Shown: positions 51,715-61,225, counted from the stretch's first letter. The stretch is DNA of 64,000 nucleotides from Methylocystis rosea SV97 (GCF_000372845.1 NZ_KB889963.1:1-64000), one strand, 5' to 3'. Program-made: numbers and translations. Notes: generated by a model not told the origin, from the letters alone.

Positions 51715-53337
51715 ATGACGTCGCATGACTTCCGGCCGTCCGCCGACAGGAGCGATCGCGCACTGCTCGCTTATGTGCAGCAGGAGCTGAGCGCGCCTGC
51801 AGAGGCGATTGCGGGCTATGCAGAAATTTTGCTGGACGAGGCCGAAAGGAACGGTCACGGGGAATTTCGTGACGACCTCGAAAAAATCCACGCCGCCAGC
51901 CATTCGCTGATTGATGTCATCGCGTCACTCGTCAGTCGGTCGCGCGAGCCGACACACGGGCCAGGCGAGGATTCCGAGGACTATCGTCGCCACTTGCGGC
52001 ACGATCTGCGCACGCCCATCAACGCCATAAAGGGATATGGCGAGATGCTGCGCGAAGACGCAGCGGGCATTGACGACACGCAGGCGCTGGTCTCGGACCT
52101 CAATCGACTTTTAGAGGAAGCCTCGCGCCTGCTTGAGCGTATCGACGGCCTGGTCAGTTTTTCACTCCCCGAAACCGAGGCGCGGGCGGACGCCGAAGTC
52201 GGCTCGGGACCTGTGTCCGCCATGGTCGCTCATCGCTTCGTCGCCTCTGTCCAGCCGATCTCAGAAGCCGAAGCCGACAGTGTCGCCGTACGGCCGAGCC
52301 GTATCCTCGTGGTCGACGACAACGCGTCCAATCGGGAGCTCCTGAAGCGCCGACTGGAACGACAGGGCCACTCTGTCGCGCTGGCTGAAAATGGGTCTTG
52401 CTCGCTGGAGATGTTGAGGGAGGCGCCCGTCGATCTCATTCTCCTCGATCTGCTGATGCCGGATATCAGCGGCTTCGATGTTCTTTCGATCCTCAAGTCT
52501 GATCCTGCATTGAGAGACATTCCAGTCATCGTGATATCGGCCTTGAACGAGATCGACTCCATCGTCAGATGCATCGAAGCGGGCGCCGATGATTATCTCG
52601 CGAAACCTTTCGATCCGGTGCTCCTTCGCGCGCGTATCGGATCGTCACTGGAGAAAAAGCATCTACGGGACCGAGAGCGCGAGGCGCTCGAAGCGTTGCG
52701 CATCGAAAAAGAGCGCTCCGAGCAGCTTCTCCTCAATATTCTTCCGGCGCCGATTATCGCGCGCCTGAAGAGCGGCGAAACGGTCATCGCGGATCATGTC
52801 AGCGACGTCACGATTCTGTTTGCGGATTTCGTCGGCTTCACCGAACTCTCCTCCAGGCTGCCGGCTCCCGAACTTGTTGGCGTATTGGGAAGCGTTTTCT
52901 CGGCGTTTGACGGGCTCGCGCTCAAATTTGGCGTTGAGAAGATCAAGACGATTGGCGACGCGTACATGGTCGCTTGCGGGCTCTTCGGCGATCGGGGCGA
53001 TCACGCGCACGCCGTCGCGGACATGGCGTTGGCTATGGCCGAAACACTGGACATTCTTAACGATACTTTGCCGACGCCCCTCGAAATCAGGATGGGCATA
53101 AACTCCGGCGACGTCGTCGCGGGCGTCATCGGCGCGCACAAGTTCATTTACGATATCTGGGGCGATGCGGTGAACGTTGCGAGCCGGCTGGAGTCGAACA
53201 GCCTTCCGGGCCGCATCCAGGTTTCAGCATCGACCTACGAGCATTTGTGCAGGGACTTCGTTTTGGCGCCGCGCGACGGCCTCGAAATCAAAGGCAAGGG
53301 CGCGATGGAAGCCTTTTTTCTGACCGGGAGAAGGTAG
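51715..53337 (+). CDS. Receiver-adenylate cyclase (class III) with two HisKA-like helices
   Basis: The 540-residue protein carries two phosphoacceptor-like helical segments without an ATPase (VQQELSAPAEAIAGYAEIL, lacking His, and HLRHDLRTPINAIKGYGEML, with His), a receiver domain with D245 in LLDLLMPDISG and Lys in DYLAKPFDP, a coiled coil, and a class III cyclase domain: FADFVGFTEL with the metal Asp, EKIKTIGDAYM with the substrate Lys, and IYDIWGDAVNVASRLE. The Lys/Asp pair predicts ATP as substrate, so cAMP would be the output. GGGAAA lies before the ATG. Confidence 0.9.
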   Translation: MTSHDFRPSADRSDRALLAYVQQELSAPAEAIAGYAEILLDEAERNGHGEFRDDLEKIHAASHSLIDVIASLVSRSREPTHGPGEDSEDYRRHLRHDLRTPINAIKGYGEMLREDAAGIDDTQALVSDLNRLLEEASRLLERIDGLVSFSLPETEARADAEVGSGPVSAMVAHRFVASVQPISEAEADSVAVRPSRILVVDDNASNRELLKRRLERQGHSVALAENGSCSLEMLREAPVDLILLDLLMPDISGFDVLSILKSDPALRDIPVIVISALNEIDSIVRCIEAGADDYLAKPFDPVLLRARIGSSLEKKHLRDREREALEALRIEKERSEQLLLNILPAPIIARLKSGETVIADHVSDVTILFADFVGFTELSSRLPAPELVGVLGSVFSAFDGLALKFGVEKIKTIGDAYMVACGLFGDRGDHAHAVADMALAMAETLDILNDTLPTPLEIRMGINSGDVVAGVIGAHKFIYDIWGDAVNVASRLESNSLPGRIQVSASTYEHLCRDFVLAPRDGLEIKGKGAMEAFFLTGRR

Positions 53338-53389
53338 GCGCAGCTCCCGGTTGCTCAACTGTTCTTCTCAGGATGCATGCTGCTGCCGG

Positions 53390-55012
53390 TCACGCTTCTC
53401 GGTAGAGCAGAAGCAGGAGGCCCGATAAGAGGAATGCCATGGGCCAAACATAACCAGCAATTCGACCCGCGGAGGTGTCCGACAAACGTATTTCCAGCCA
53501 GCGCGCGCTCGCGGAGACAACCCCGAGCAACGCGATAGGCGTATGACTGATCGCGACCAGAACCTCGTCTTTGCCTTCCGTGTGTCCATAGTGCGTCAAC
53601 AGAAACGCTGCCGCCGCGCCAGTTGTTATCGGGAAGACGAAGGCTGGCCAGTCTGATTTAAAGCGGCCTCGTCGAACCTGCCATTCGAATATCGCAAAGG
53701 TCGCAATAAGGACCACAATGACTTTGTGTTGGACGATCTGAGGATCACGAAGGCTTTCGAAGAACCCTATGGGTCCGAGGGGCCATGCGGTTTCATCCGC
53801 GCGAACCACCAAAATGCCGCCAAGCAACAAAAATAACAAAGGCCAATGACGCGCCGCCGACGCGGTTTGGCGATGGCGCTCAAGCAACGCGAAAAAGCCC
53901 ATGAGGACAACAAAAACGCCCGCCAAATGATGATTCATCTCCGCCCAGGCAATGTCCGCCGCGCTGGGGGGGCTAGGCGTTGCTGGTTCGGCTACGCTGG
54001 AGACGTCAGCGGGCGTTTGCGCAGCGGACAGCTCGGCATACGCTGGACTATAGAAACTCGGCCAACGCGGCGCAAAACGCGCCGTGATCTCAGACAGGCT
54101 CGTGCGCTCCGCGCCGTCTGTCGGGAGCGACGCAGATGCAAGAGCGGCGGCGCAAAACAGCGTAACGAGGCCCAGTCCCACCTCCACCTCAGAGAAACGT
54201 AATAATCTTCTGATCGGCGTGGAAGAAATCCGCCACAGTTTGCGAGTTGTTGAGAGATTCGCGGCGGCAAAGCACAGCAAGCCAAAGAGGAGCACGATTT
54301 TAGTGCTGAGCAGCATTCCGTAATTCGTTTCATACAACGCGCTGAAATCCGAAAAGTGGCGCGTCGTCATCAGAAGGCCGGCGGCGATCAATGCTCCCAC
54401 AGACCACATGGCGTTCCGGGAGAATTTGGAGACGATCAATCGCCGCGCCGCACCCTGCTTCGTCATTCCGAGCGCGACCAAAAGGAACGGAATGCCGCCG
54501 ATCCAGATCGCCGCTGCAAGCACATGCACAATCTCGGTTGTCACCAGCAACGCTGAGGCGACGGGCCGGCTCGCGGCATGTGTCACGCCCACATGCGCAC
54601 ACGCCAGCAGCAACGCTAAGGCGACGGCGCCTCCTCTCCACTTGAAAAAGGCGCTTGCGCCGAGGCGGGCGTAAAGCGCCAGTGCGCCCGACAGGATCAT
54701 GGCGATGAAATGACTGACGACGGCGTCGGCGCTGGCTGCGACCGCAAAATCCACCTGCAACGTTCCGACGAGCATCGCGGTCAGCACGCCCACGGCAACG
54801 ATCTCGCCGAAGACCGAAGCACAGCAGCTCCAAAAAATGATGCGCAGGCAACGTCGCGCAATCGGCGCCTCTTCGGCGTCTAGTTTCCCGTCAACAGGGG
54901 ACAGAACAAGCGTCAGAAACGCTATGCCCCCCACGATGATCGCTTGCGTCGCGAGGAGATATGCGCGCAGCACGAGGTCCAAAAAGCCGTACAACGCAAT
55001 GAAAGCTTGCAT
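53390..55012 (-). CDS. copD: CopD-family copper membrane protein
   Basis: A 540-residue integral membrane protein with about 12-14 helices. The CopD-like region includes ALLVTTEIVHVLAAAIWIGG with conserved His, and later MNHHLAGVFVVLMGF and QHKVIVVLIATFAIFEW, which carry further His candidates. CopD takes part in copper import across the inner membrane with CopC. Only 2 bp separate it from copC, so they form an operon. The C-terminal 200 residues exceed the classic CopD and may be an added membrane domain. Confidence 0.87.
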   Translation of the reverse strand: MQAFIALYGFLDLVLRAYLLATQAIIVGGIAFLTLVLSPVDGKLDAEEAPIARRCLRIIFWSCCASVFGEIVAVGVLTAMLVGTLQVDFAVAASADAVVSHFIAMILSGALALYARLGASAFFKWRGGAVALALLLACAHVGVTHAASRPVASALLVTTEIVHVLAAAIWIGGIPFLLVALGMTKQGAARRLIVSKFSRNAMWSVGALIAAGLLMTTRHFSDFSALYETNYGMLLSTKIVLLFGLLCFAAANLSTTRKLWRISSTPIRRLLRFSEVEVGLGLVTLFCAAALASASLPTDGAERTSLSEITARFAPRWPSFYSPAYAELSAAQTPADVSSVAEPATPSPPSAADIAWAEMNHHLAGVFVVLMGFFALLERHRQTASAARHWPLLFLLLGGILVVRADETAWPLGPIGFFESLRDPQIVQHKVIVVLIATFAIFEWQVRRGRFKSDWPAFVFPITTGAAAAFLLTHYGHTEGKDEVLVAISHTPIALLGVVSASARWLEIRLSDTSAGRIAGYVWPMAFLLSGLLLLLYREA

Positions 55013-55014
55013 AA

Positions 55015-55383
55015 TCAGCGTTCCACGCGGAAGTTCAGCCTGCCTTGCGTCAGATGGCCGTCAACGCTCAGTATTTGCCACTCGAGCGTATACGCGCCCG
55101 ACCGCAAGTCCGGCGCTCTCGCTTTCAGGCCCTCGGATACTGGGCTCGTTTCGAGAGGCTGAACGACGCTTGGATCTGCGGCCTTGAGAAGCGTGAGACG
55201 CGAAAGCTTCGAGTCAATACGGCTATTGAACCGAAGTTGAATGACGACTTCTCCGCTTGGAACCGTTGCGCCATCCTGAGGCGAAGCTGAGATGAGAGCC
55301 GCATGTGCGAGGCAGGGAACGCGCGCAAGCGCGAACGCCATTATAAGCGACAGAAGAAAGAGTAATCTTTTCCGTGGGATCAT
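55015..55383 (-). CDS. copC: CopC-type periplasmic copper-binding protein
   Basis: The 122-residue protein has a signal peptide ending RVPCLA, leaving mature HAALISASPQDGA with an N-terminal His, the Cu(II) ligand in CopC. A second ligand set, SVDGHLTQG, supplies Asp and His. The Met-rich Cu(I) site of some CopC proteins is absent, so this is a Cu(II)-only type. It hands copper to CopD in the periplasm or buffers it. Confidence 0.92.
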   Translation of the reverse strand: MIPRKRLLFLLSLIMAFALARVPCLAHAALISASPQDGATVPSGEVVIQLRFNSRIDSKLSRLTLLKAADPSVVQPLETSPVSEGLKARAPDLRSGAYTLEWQILSVDGHLTQGRLNFRVER

Positions 55384-55838
55384 CGTAAGCTCTAATTGAA
55401 AACCACAGATTTCCGGCCGTTGACCGTCATTGCATTTAAGTCACGCGCGTATAGCGACAAGCGGAGCTCGTCGATGTTTGTTGCGGTTTCTCCTCGGGCG
55501 TTTTGCCGTTGCTGATGCAATGACGAAGGCCTTTGTCGTCGCCGTAGAAGGCTCGTAACCGAAGCCCAATGCGCGAGGCCTGCGCCTTCAGCGCAGCAGC
55601 CCTCATACGCAAGGCCTAACGCTTTTTCGACGAACGACAGGAAAAGTTCGTGCGGCCATTGTCAGTTTCGATGGGTGAACCAGTTCAGAAACAGGTTGAT
55701 GAGCAAGCAACGAAAGCGCCTGTTTGGCCTCGCATGGTTCAGACGCCGGCCAGCGCTATCTGCTGATGCAGCTGAAGCGCGCCGAAATGGACGAGATTAC
55801 TTGAGCACGCATGGACGCTGGCTCGACGATCGGCGAGA
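55384..55838. other. Gene-poor stretch upstream of copC
   Basis: Nothing with a complete coding frame is seen. On the plus strand a short open piece (QRYLLMQLKRAEMDEIT, ending near 55803) has coding character and may be a remnant. The copC promoter should lie in the first 100 bp. Confidence 0.4.
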
Positions 55839-56105
55839 ACTTTTGAAATATTGCTCATGCCGGGCGCGACGGAGACGGACTTCTTTCGCCGCGCCGACAT
55901 GTTGGATACGCGCGTCGGCCAGGCCAGGAAGGCGAGCGCGGCCGGCGTCCCGCGTGACGGGTTCGAGGCGATGATGCAGGGCCAGGCGCAAGTCGTCAGC
56001 GGATCGAGGAACAAGATTTCCGCGACGTTCATACATGCTATGCCCGCGACCTTCCTAGCCAAACAGCATCGCAGGATGGCCAAGCCGGGCTCTGCGCGGC
56101 GCTAG
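55839..56105 (+). pseudogene. C-terminal relic of a short-chain dehydrogenase
   Basis: The frame reads ILLMPGATETDFFRRADML, then DTRVGQARKASAAGVPRDGF, EAMMQGQAQVVSGSRNKI and FLAKQHRRMAKPGSARR, the closing third of an SDR of the fatty-acyl or unknown-substrate type. The catalytic Tyr/Lys and the NAD-binding half are missing, so it cannot be active. Confidence 0.7.
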
Positions 56106-56190
56106 TGGTTCGCGTCATCGATTTCTGAGTCTCTGTCTCTGCACAACAGCGATCAAGGTGTTTCGTGGCCGGGAAAAAGATGGTCGTCAA

Positions 56191-56340
56191 AACTACGTTG
56201 TGCTGCTGAGCGCGAAGGAGCGCGAGCAGCTTGCATAATTGATCCGCTCGGCAAGCCTTCAACGCGCTTGTTGAAGAAAGCGGGCATTCCTTTGGAAGGC
56301 GAATGTCTTGCTGACAAACGTTTCTGAAGGGCAGGCGCGA
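56191..56340 (+). pseudogene. Relic of an IS630-type transposase N-terminus
   Basis: In one frame the sequence reads NYVVLLSAKEREQLA, stop, LIRSASLQRAC, stop, then KANVLLTNVSEGQARWS. This follows the pattern of IS630-family helix-turn-helix starts (YVV-LT-EER-LE-LI, ILLKAD, GWSD). Two in-frame stops and the missing remainder show it is dead. Confidence 0.5.
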
Positions 56341-56537
56341 TGGTCGTACCGATATTTTCCTTTGGCGATAACCCGATCTGGTTCAAGCTCTTGATCGGCG
56401 CCATCTGCCTTTACTTCCTGGGTCGATCCCTGCGCAGCGAAGGCTTTTACAAGATCGGGAGTTTCGTGCGTTCCGGGGGGATCATCGCTTTCATTCTATC
56501 GGGGCTCGCCTTGCTTTTTTCGCTCATCCCCTTTTGA
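56340..56537 (+). CDS. Small two-helix membrane protein
   Basis: A 65-residue protein with two hydrophobic spans (IWFKLLIGAICLYFLGRSL and GGIIAFILSGLALLFSLIPF) and a short loop. No ribosome site stands out, and its 3' end overlaps the convergent gene at 56496-56735 by 42 bp, so it may be spurious. If real, it is an inner-membrane peptide of unknown role. Confidence 0.4.
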   Translation: MVVPIFSFGDNPIWFKLLIGAICLYFLGRSLRSEGFYKIGSFVRSGGIIAFILSGLALLFSLIPF

Positions 56538-56735
56538 GCCGCGCTGCACGAACAACCCGGCCAGCAATCCCATCAAGGCTCCCACTGGCCCCGTGACGAA
56601 GGCAGATGTCATCACGATCTCAAGATCCTTATCGTGCACGTTGCCAGAGAAAAGCGAGACGAGGACTCCTCCCAGGGCTGCTCCAGCGGCATAGCCGGCC
56701 AGCAGGCCTAATATTGAGAAGAAGACTCTACGCAT
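56496..56735 (-). CDS. Small membrane protein, two helices
   Basis: The ATG at 56735 has GAGGAG nine bases upstream. The 79-residue product has two hydrophobic segments (FFSILGLLAGYAAGAALGGV and VTGPVGALMGLLAGLFV) with glycine-zipper patterning and a basic tail. It resembles small Gly-rich membrane proteins of unknown function. It lies downstream of, but 223 bp from, the exporter operon start region at the left boundary of that cluster. Confidence 0.6.
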   Translation of the reverse strand: MRRVFFSILGLLAGYAAGAALGGVLVSLFSGNVHDKDLEIVMTSAFVTGPVGALMGLLAGLFVQRGSKGDERKKQGEPR

Positions 56736-56958
56736 TTTGACTTTCTCCTCTGGCCTGTATTCGGCCGAGTAGGACTTTGTGCGACTCTGGCTGACGTTCC
56801 TACCAGAAAACGAACGAACGTTGCGTCCGGACAGCATTCACCTGATTTAACTTGCGATGCTGGTCTCCGGCGCGACCGATCCACGCTTTGGCCGACGCGA
56901 GTGGATCAAACCCATTTCGACGTATCGTGACACTGACGGCTTTGGTGCGACTTGATCG

Positions 56959-57627
56959 CTATTTGATGATCCCATCCTCGAGGTTGATGATGCGATCGGC
57001 GATATCCAATATTCTATAGTCGTGGGTGACGATCAAAATCGTCGTTCCATTCTGCTTGGCGAGGTTTCTCAATATTTCGACCGCCTCATGGCCGCTATTC
57101 TTATCGAGAGACGCGGTCGGCTCATCTGCGAGCACGATCTTCGGCCTGGAAACCAAGGCGCGCGCGATCGAAACGCGCTGGCGCTGTCCGCCAGAAAGCT
57201 GCTGGGGCCGATACTCCAGACGCTCCTCCAGTCCGACCTGAGTCAGAATTTGACGCGCGAGCCCAACCCGTTCCTTTTCAGAAAATAGATCATGCAGCTC
57301 AAGCGCCATGCAGACGTTCTCTGTGGCGGTCAGCGAGAGGAAGAGATTATGCTGCTGAAAAATATATCCTGTCTGCCGCCGCACAGCGATCCGTGTGCTG
57401 GTTTCGCTTCGCACCAGTTGCTCGCCGAGCACGACGACGCTTCCGGAGGTCGCAAGCCTCAGCCCTCCCAAAATGGTCAACAGCGTCGTCTTTCCCGAGC
57501 CAGAGGGCCCGGTGAGAATAACGATTTCGCCGGTTTCGATGGAAAGATGAATGTTTGTCAGGACCTGACGACGCAACTCGCCTTGTCCAAAAGCGAAATT
57601 CAAACCCTTCACGTCGATCATGCTCAT
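56959..57627 (-). CDS. DevA-like ABC exporter ATPase
   Basis: The 222-residue protein contains Walker A GPSGSGKTT, the Q loop in FQQHNLF, signature LSGGQRQRVSIARAL, Walker B IVLADEPTASLD and the H loop VTHD. It belongs to the MacB/LolD/DevA class. ATG 57627 overlaps the permease stop by 4 bp (ATGA). With the permease and adaptor it forms a DevBCA-type tripartite exporter, which in cyanobacteria exports glycolipids through a TolC channel. Confidence 0.92.
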   Translation of the reverse strand: MSMIDVKGLNFAFGQGELRRQVLTNIHLSIETGEIVILTGPSGSGKTTLLTILGGLRLATSGSVVVLGEQLVRSETSTRIAVRRQTGYIFQQHNLFLSLTATENVCMALELHDLFSEKERVGLARQILTQVGLEERLEYRPQQLSGGQRQRVSIARALVSRPKIVLADEPTASLDKNSGHEAVEILRNLAKQNGTTILIVTHDYRILDIADRIINLEDGIIK

Positions 57628-58796
57628 GAGAACATGTCGGCCGGATCCGTCGATTTCAATTTGCGTATCGCCAGCAAGCCAGCCAGCGCGCACATTGTCA
57701 GGATGAAAAAGAAGACGCTGGCGATACGCCCGAGCGTCATTGGGAACGGGATGAAAATAGAACGCTCAGCCACTTGATACAGCAGCGTGGACAGCGCCAT
57801 GCCCGGCAGAAATCCGAATACGGCCAGATATATCGACGAAGCAAAGACAATGTTTCGCAGATAAGACTGGCTGTATCCCATGGCCACCAGAGTGGCGTAT
57901 TGCGGAATGTTGTTTCCGATATCCGTGAACAAGATCTGATAGACGATCACCATGCCAACGATCAGGCCCATAAGCGTGCCGAAACCGAAAATGAAGCCGA
58001 GCGGCGCCGAATTCTCCCAATAGGCTTGCTCGAAGCGGACGAGCTCCTCATAGGTCAAGACCTGCACTTCCTGCCCGACGAGTCGCAGGAGTGCGGCTTG
58101 CGCCGCGGCGATGTCGGCGCCCGGCGCCAGCAGGACGAAGCCGATATCAATCTGATCGAGGGATCGCGAAGGAAAAACGCGATGAAAGTTGAGATCGCTC
58201 ATCACGACGTTGCCGTCGGCGGCGAAAGTGGTGCCCATATTGAAGGTGCCGACGAGCTTTACTTTGCGACCGTTTATTTCGGTGATGTCGCGCCCGGAGG
58301 CGATCAACTCCTTTATCGGACCAAACTCCGGGCGTGAGGTCACGTCGAAGAGCGCCGTATCCTGCCGCTGCAGCTCGGATCTGAACGTCGCAAAGTCGTC
58401 AATATGAATGAGCTCGGCCGTGGGATCGTACCCATAAATCATCAGCGTCCGCTGGATATGGGTATCCATATTCTTGAATTGTCCGAGCGACATGTAGAGG
58501 GGCACGACTCGCCGCACTGCTGGAAGGCCCAAGGCGCGCATCAGGATGCTTCGTTCGAAGGAGACGGGGCGCCAGAGGGCTTCCGTCTGCTTGTGCAGTA
58601 GAAACAGCTGGCCCTGCATTTTCAGCGGCGCGGAAGACGCGCTGGTGTAAAGCGAATCTCGAAAGCCTAGTTGCATGAACACGAGCACGCAGGCGAACAA
58701 CACGCCCAAAGTGGCGGCAAGCAGTTTGGGCTTGTCGTAGATGAGCTGGCGCCACGCCAATCGAGCGGCGAAGAGCGCCGGGGGTACACCGCTCAC
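57624..58796 (-). CDS. DevC-like ABC exporter permease
   Basis: The 390-residue protein has the FtsX/MacB-type topology: one N-terminal helix (LLAATLGVLFACVLVFMQLG), a periplasmic domain of about 200 residues, and three C-terminal helices. The segment LFTDIGNNIPQYATLVAMGY is characteristic of DevC. GTG 58796 overlaps the adaptor stop by 4 bp (GTGA), which is why I prefer it to the TTG at 58838. Confidence 0.92.
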   Translation of the reverse strand: MSGVPPALFAARLAWRQLIYDKPKLLAATLGVLFACVLVFMQLGFRDSLYTSASSAPLKMQGQLFLLHKQTEALWRPVSFERSILMRALGLPAVRRVVPLYMSLGQFKNMDTHIQRTLMIYGYDPTAELIHIDDFATFRSELQRQDTALFDVTSRPEFGPIKELIASGRDITEINGRKVKLVGTFNMGTTFAADGNVVMSDLNFHRVFPSRSLDQIDIGFVLLAPGADIAAAQAALLRLVGQEVQVLTYEELVRFEQAYWENSAPLGFIFGFGTLMGLIVGMVIVYQILFTDIGNNIPQYATLVAMGYSQSYLRNIVFASSIYLAVFGFLPGMALSTLLYQVAERSIFIPFPMTLGRIASVFFFILTMCALAGLLAIRKLKSTDPADMFS

Positions 58797-59809
58797 TTTT
58801 CTATTTGCACCTGAACCTGACGGAAGAGCTGGTGCCAAAGCTGCTCGATGCCTGGACGCTCCAAAGTCAACCGCACCTCAACGATCCTATTGTCGCGGTC
58901 GGCGAGCGGATCAGCGTCGTTGACATGATTTTTGCGGACGAGAAAAGCGATCTCACGCACCTTTGCCGGATAGGGCGCGGTCCGCTCCGGAAGTTTTACA
59001 ATCGCCTTCTGACCGACTCTGACCCGTGGAATGTCGGTCTCGTAAACTTCGGCGACGACGTCCAGCTCGTTGAGATTGGCAATGTCGGCCACTCCGTTGG
59101 GACCGATGCGCTCGCCGGGGCGCGCATTGATCTTGATGACGACGCCGTCGATCGGCGCGGTCGACACCGCCTGCGACAGCTGCGCCTCCTTGAGTTCCAG
59201 ATTGGCCTCGCTCTGCAGTACGCTCGCGGTCGCGACGTCGACATCCGCCTTGGCCTTTTTCAGGCGCAACTCGACGCCATCGACCACGGAAAGCGTGGCG
59301 GAGCCGGATTTGTATAGGCTCTTCTTGCGCTCGGCGTCCCGCTGGGCGCTCTCGAGTTCGGCCTCGGCAGCAAGGCGGCGCGCCTTGGCGGCGCTAATTT
59401 CCGCCGCAGCGAGCGCCACTTCCGCTCGGCGACGACGCCAGTCCGAGAGCACCGCGATCCGGGTCCCCGCCTTGATGGCCTGGCCTTCCCGCACCAGTAT
59501 TTCGCCGACCACGCCGCCGGTCGCGGCCGCCTCGTTCGAGACTCGGATGAGTCGCGAGCGCGGTTCGATCCAGCCCAGCGCGCCAACGCCGAGGGCCGCG
59601 GGAGCCCACGCCGTCTCCTTGATCGGTTTGGCGGGCGCGTCGTCGGCGCCCACGAAATACGCCCACACGAAAAGCGGCAGGCCGATGGTCAACGCTGCGA
59701 TGAGAAGGATCTGGTGGATCGATCGCAGGGAAATGCGATTCCGCAGCAAACGTTCCGCCCGATGCAGAGCCGCGCCATCCGACACTCCGAAACGAAATTC
59801 GTGGTTCAT
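58793..59809 (-). CDS. DevB-like exporter adaptor (HlyD family)
   Basis: From ATG 59809 the protein has 338 residues: one membrane anchor (ILLIAALTIGLPLFVWAYFV), a lipoyl half-motif ALGWIEPRSRLIRVS (the G-W/R-I-EP segment is typical of DevB), a long coiled-coil hairpin, and LSQAVSTAPIDGVVIKINAR as the second lipoyl half. It contacts an outer-membrane TolC-like channel, which is not encoded here. It leads the exporter operon, 48 bp after the glycosyltransferase stop. Confidence 0.9.
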   Translation of the reverse strand: MNHEFRFGVSDGAALHRAERLLRNRISLRSIHQILLIAALTIGLPLFVWAYFVGADDAPAKPIKETAWAPAALGVGALGWIEPRSRLIRVSNEAAATGGVVGEILVREGQAIKAGTRIAVLSDWRRRRAEVALAAAEISAAKARRLAAEAELESAQRDAERKKSLYKSGSATLSVVDGVELRLKKAKADVDVATASVLQSEANLELKEAQLSQAVSTAPIDGVVIKINARPGERIGPNGVADIANLNELDVVAEVYETDIPRVRVGQKAIVKLPERTAPYPAKVREIAFLVRKNHVNDADPLADRDNRIVEVRLTLERPGIEQLWHQLFRQVQVQIEK

Positions 59810-59857
59810 TTCACCCGCCATGCCGTTTTCGGGATTAAGACATTGCCGCCGCAACCC

Positions 59858-61225
59858 TCAGACGCGCTCTGTTCCAGGCTCACCTTCGACAACGCAACCG
59901 CTTATTCCTCGTCCTGGACGCCTGAGCCTTTGCGATATTAACGCCGCGGCGGACTCCGCGCCATCGTTTAATGCGATTTCATTAGCGACCGCCCTCGCAC
60001 AGTCAGCATAACTAGCCGACGACAAGAGCCATTCAATGTTCCGCGCCAATTGATCAGCGGAGACGTCTTTAGCCTTCAGCGTACGCGCAACGCCAAGTCG
60101 CCTCAGGCGCTCAGCGATATCGAATTGGTCGTTACAGAAGGGGGTTACGAGTTGTGGCTTGCCGGCGCGAAGCGCCTGCCCCACAGATCCCATTCCGCCG
60201 TGATGAACGATAGCGCAACATCTGGGAAACAGCAGCGAATGCGGGACGTAGCCGTGCACGGAAATCTCGGAAGACATCTCTTGGCGCAATTTGTTCACAT
60301 CGGCGCTATCCGCCAAAAGAATTGCACGCCTGTTGAGGGATCGAGCTGCGATGGCGCAGGCTCGAAAATAGTCTATCCGATCGATCGCGACGAGGCTCCC
60401 AAGCGTGAAGACGATCGGTTCGGACCCTGAGTCCAAAAATTCTATTAACTCAGACGGAAGCCCCTCCGGGTCCGACGCGCCCGCTGGCGTGTTGCACCCA
60501 TCGTGGAAACTATGTCCAACAACAATTTCCGACCTTGTCCGCTTGGAAGCCGGGGGCATGAGGAGCGAGCTAAACAACCCGATCGTCGCCGCTGCGCCCG
60601 GAGCGCCCACCAAAAGCTCAAAACCGCGCACGCGAGGCAAACCCAGTTCATCTCTGAATCGCGCGAGCGGCGAAGCCAGAAGAGTTAACCCCGCTTCGAG
60701 CGTTTTTATCAGGAGTCCGTTGTATCCGACGGCGAGCGGCGACGGAGATATAATGAACGGCGCCGGCGTCCCTAACGGAGGATTTTCCGCAGAAAACAGC
60801 AGCATGGGCGAAAGAAACACGTTGAAGAGAGGAAGATTCCGCTGTTCTGCGGCGGCCTTAGCGCCGAACGCTAAGCAATGCGTCGCAACTCCATCAACAT
60901 CCTTCGTCAGTTCCATGACGTCACGGTAGGCGTCGCGAAGATGTGGAAACATCACCTGATCGAATAGGAATCTTTTACTCCGCGACATTTTGGTCGCGAT
61001 CTCGCCCTTCTGCATATTCAGCCGAGATGAGATTTCTCCGAGATCCGGTCGCATAGGCCGGAAGTCCAGCCCTTCGCTCTGCACCACATCCCGATATTCT
61101 TCGGACGTGGCGATGACAGGGACGCACCCTTGCCGCTGCAGGGCGCGCCCTAGTCCAATAAACGGATTCACATCGCCAAGCGTGCCAAAGGTCGCGATAA
61201 GGATCTTCGGGCGGTCTAGGGCCAT
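59858..61225 (-). CDS. GT28/UGT-like glycosyltransferase
   Basis: The 455-residue protein begins ILIATFGTLGDVNPFIGLGR, the acceptor domain of MurG/UGT-type enzymes, and has the donor-binding signature AIVHHGGMGSVGQALRAG followed by CNDQFDIAERL. Relatives glycosylate lipids, sterols and polyketides (RhlB, macrolide and sterol transferases). The gene overlaps the SDR stop by 10 bp, and the DevB gene follows, so a glycosylated lipid or polyketide is a likely product. Confidence 0.92.
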   Translation of the reverse strand: MALDRPKILIATFGTLGDVNPFIGLGRALQRQGCVPVIATSEEYRDVVQSEGLDFRPMRPDLGEISSRLNMQKGEIATKMSRSKRFLFDQVMFPHLRDAYRDVMELTKDVDGVATHCLAFGAKAAAEQRNLPLFNVFLSPMLLFSAENPPLGTPAPFIISPSPLAVGYNGLLIKTLEAGLTLLASPLARFRDELGLPRVRGFELLVGAPGAAATIGLFSSLLMPPASKRTRSEIVVGHSFHDGCNTPAGASDPEGLPSELIEFLDSGSEPIVFTLGSLVAIDRIDYFRACAIAARSLNRRAILLADSADVNKLRQEMSSEISVHGYVPHSLLFPRCCAIVHHGGMGSVGQALRAGKPQLVTPFCNDQFDIAERLRRLGVARTLKAKDVSADQLARNIEWLLSSASYADCARAVANEIALNDGAESAAALISQRLRRPGRGISGCVVEGEPGTERV

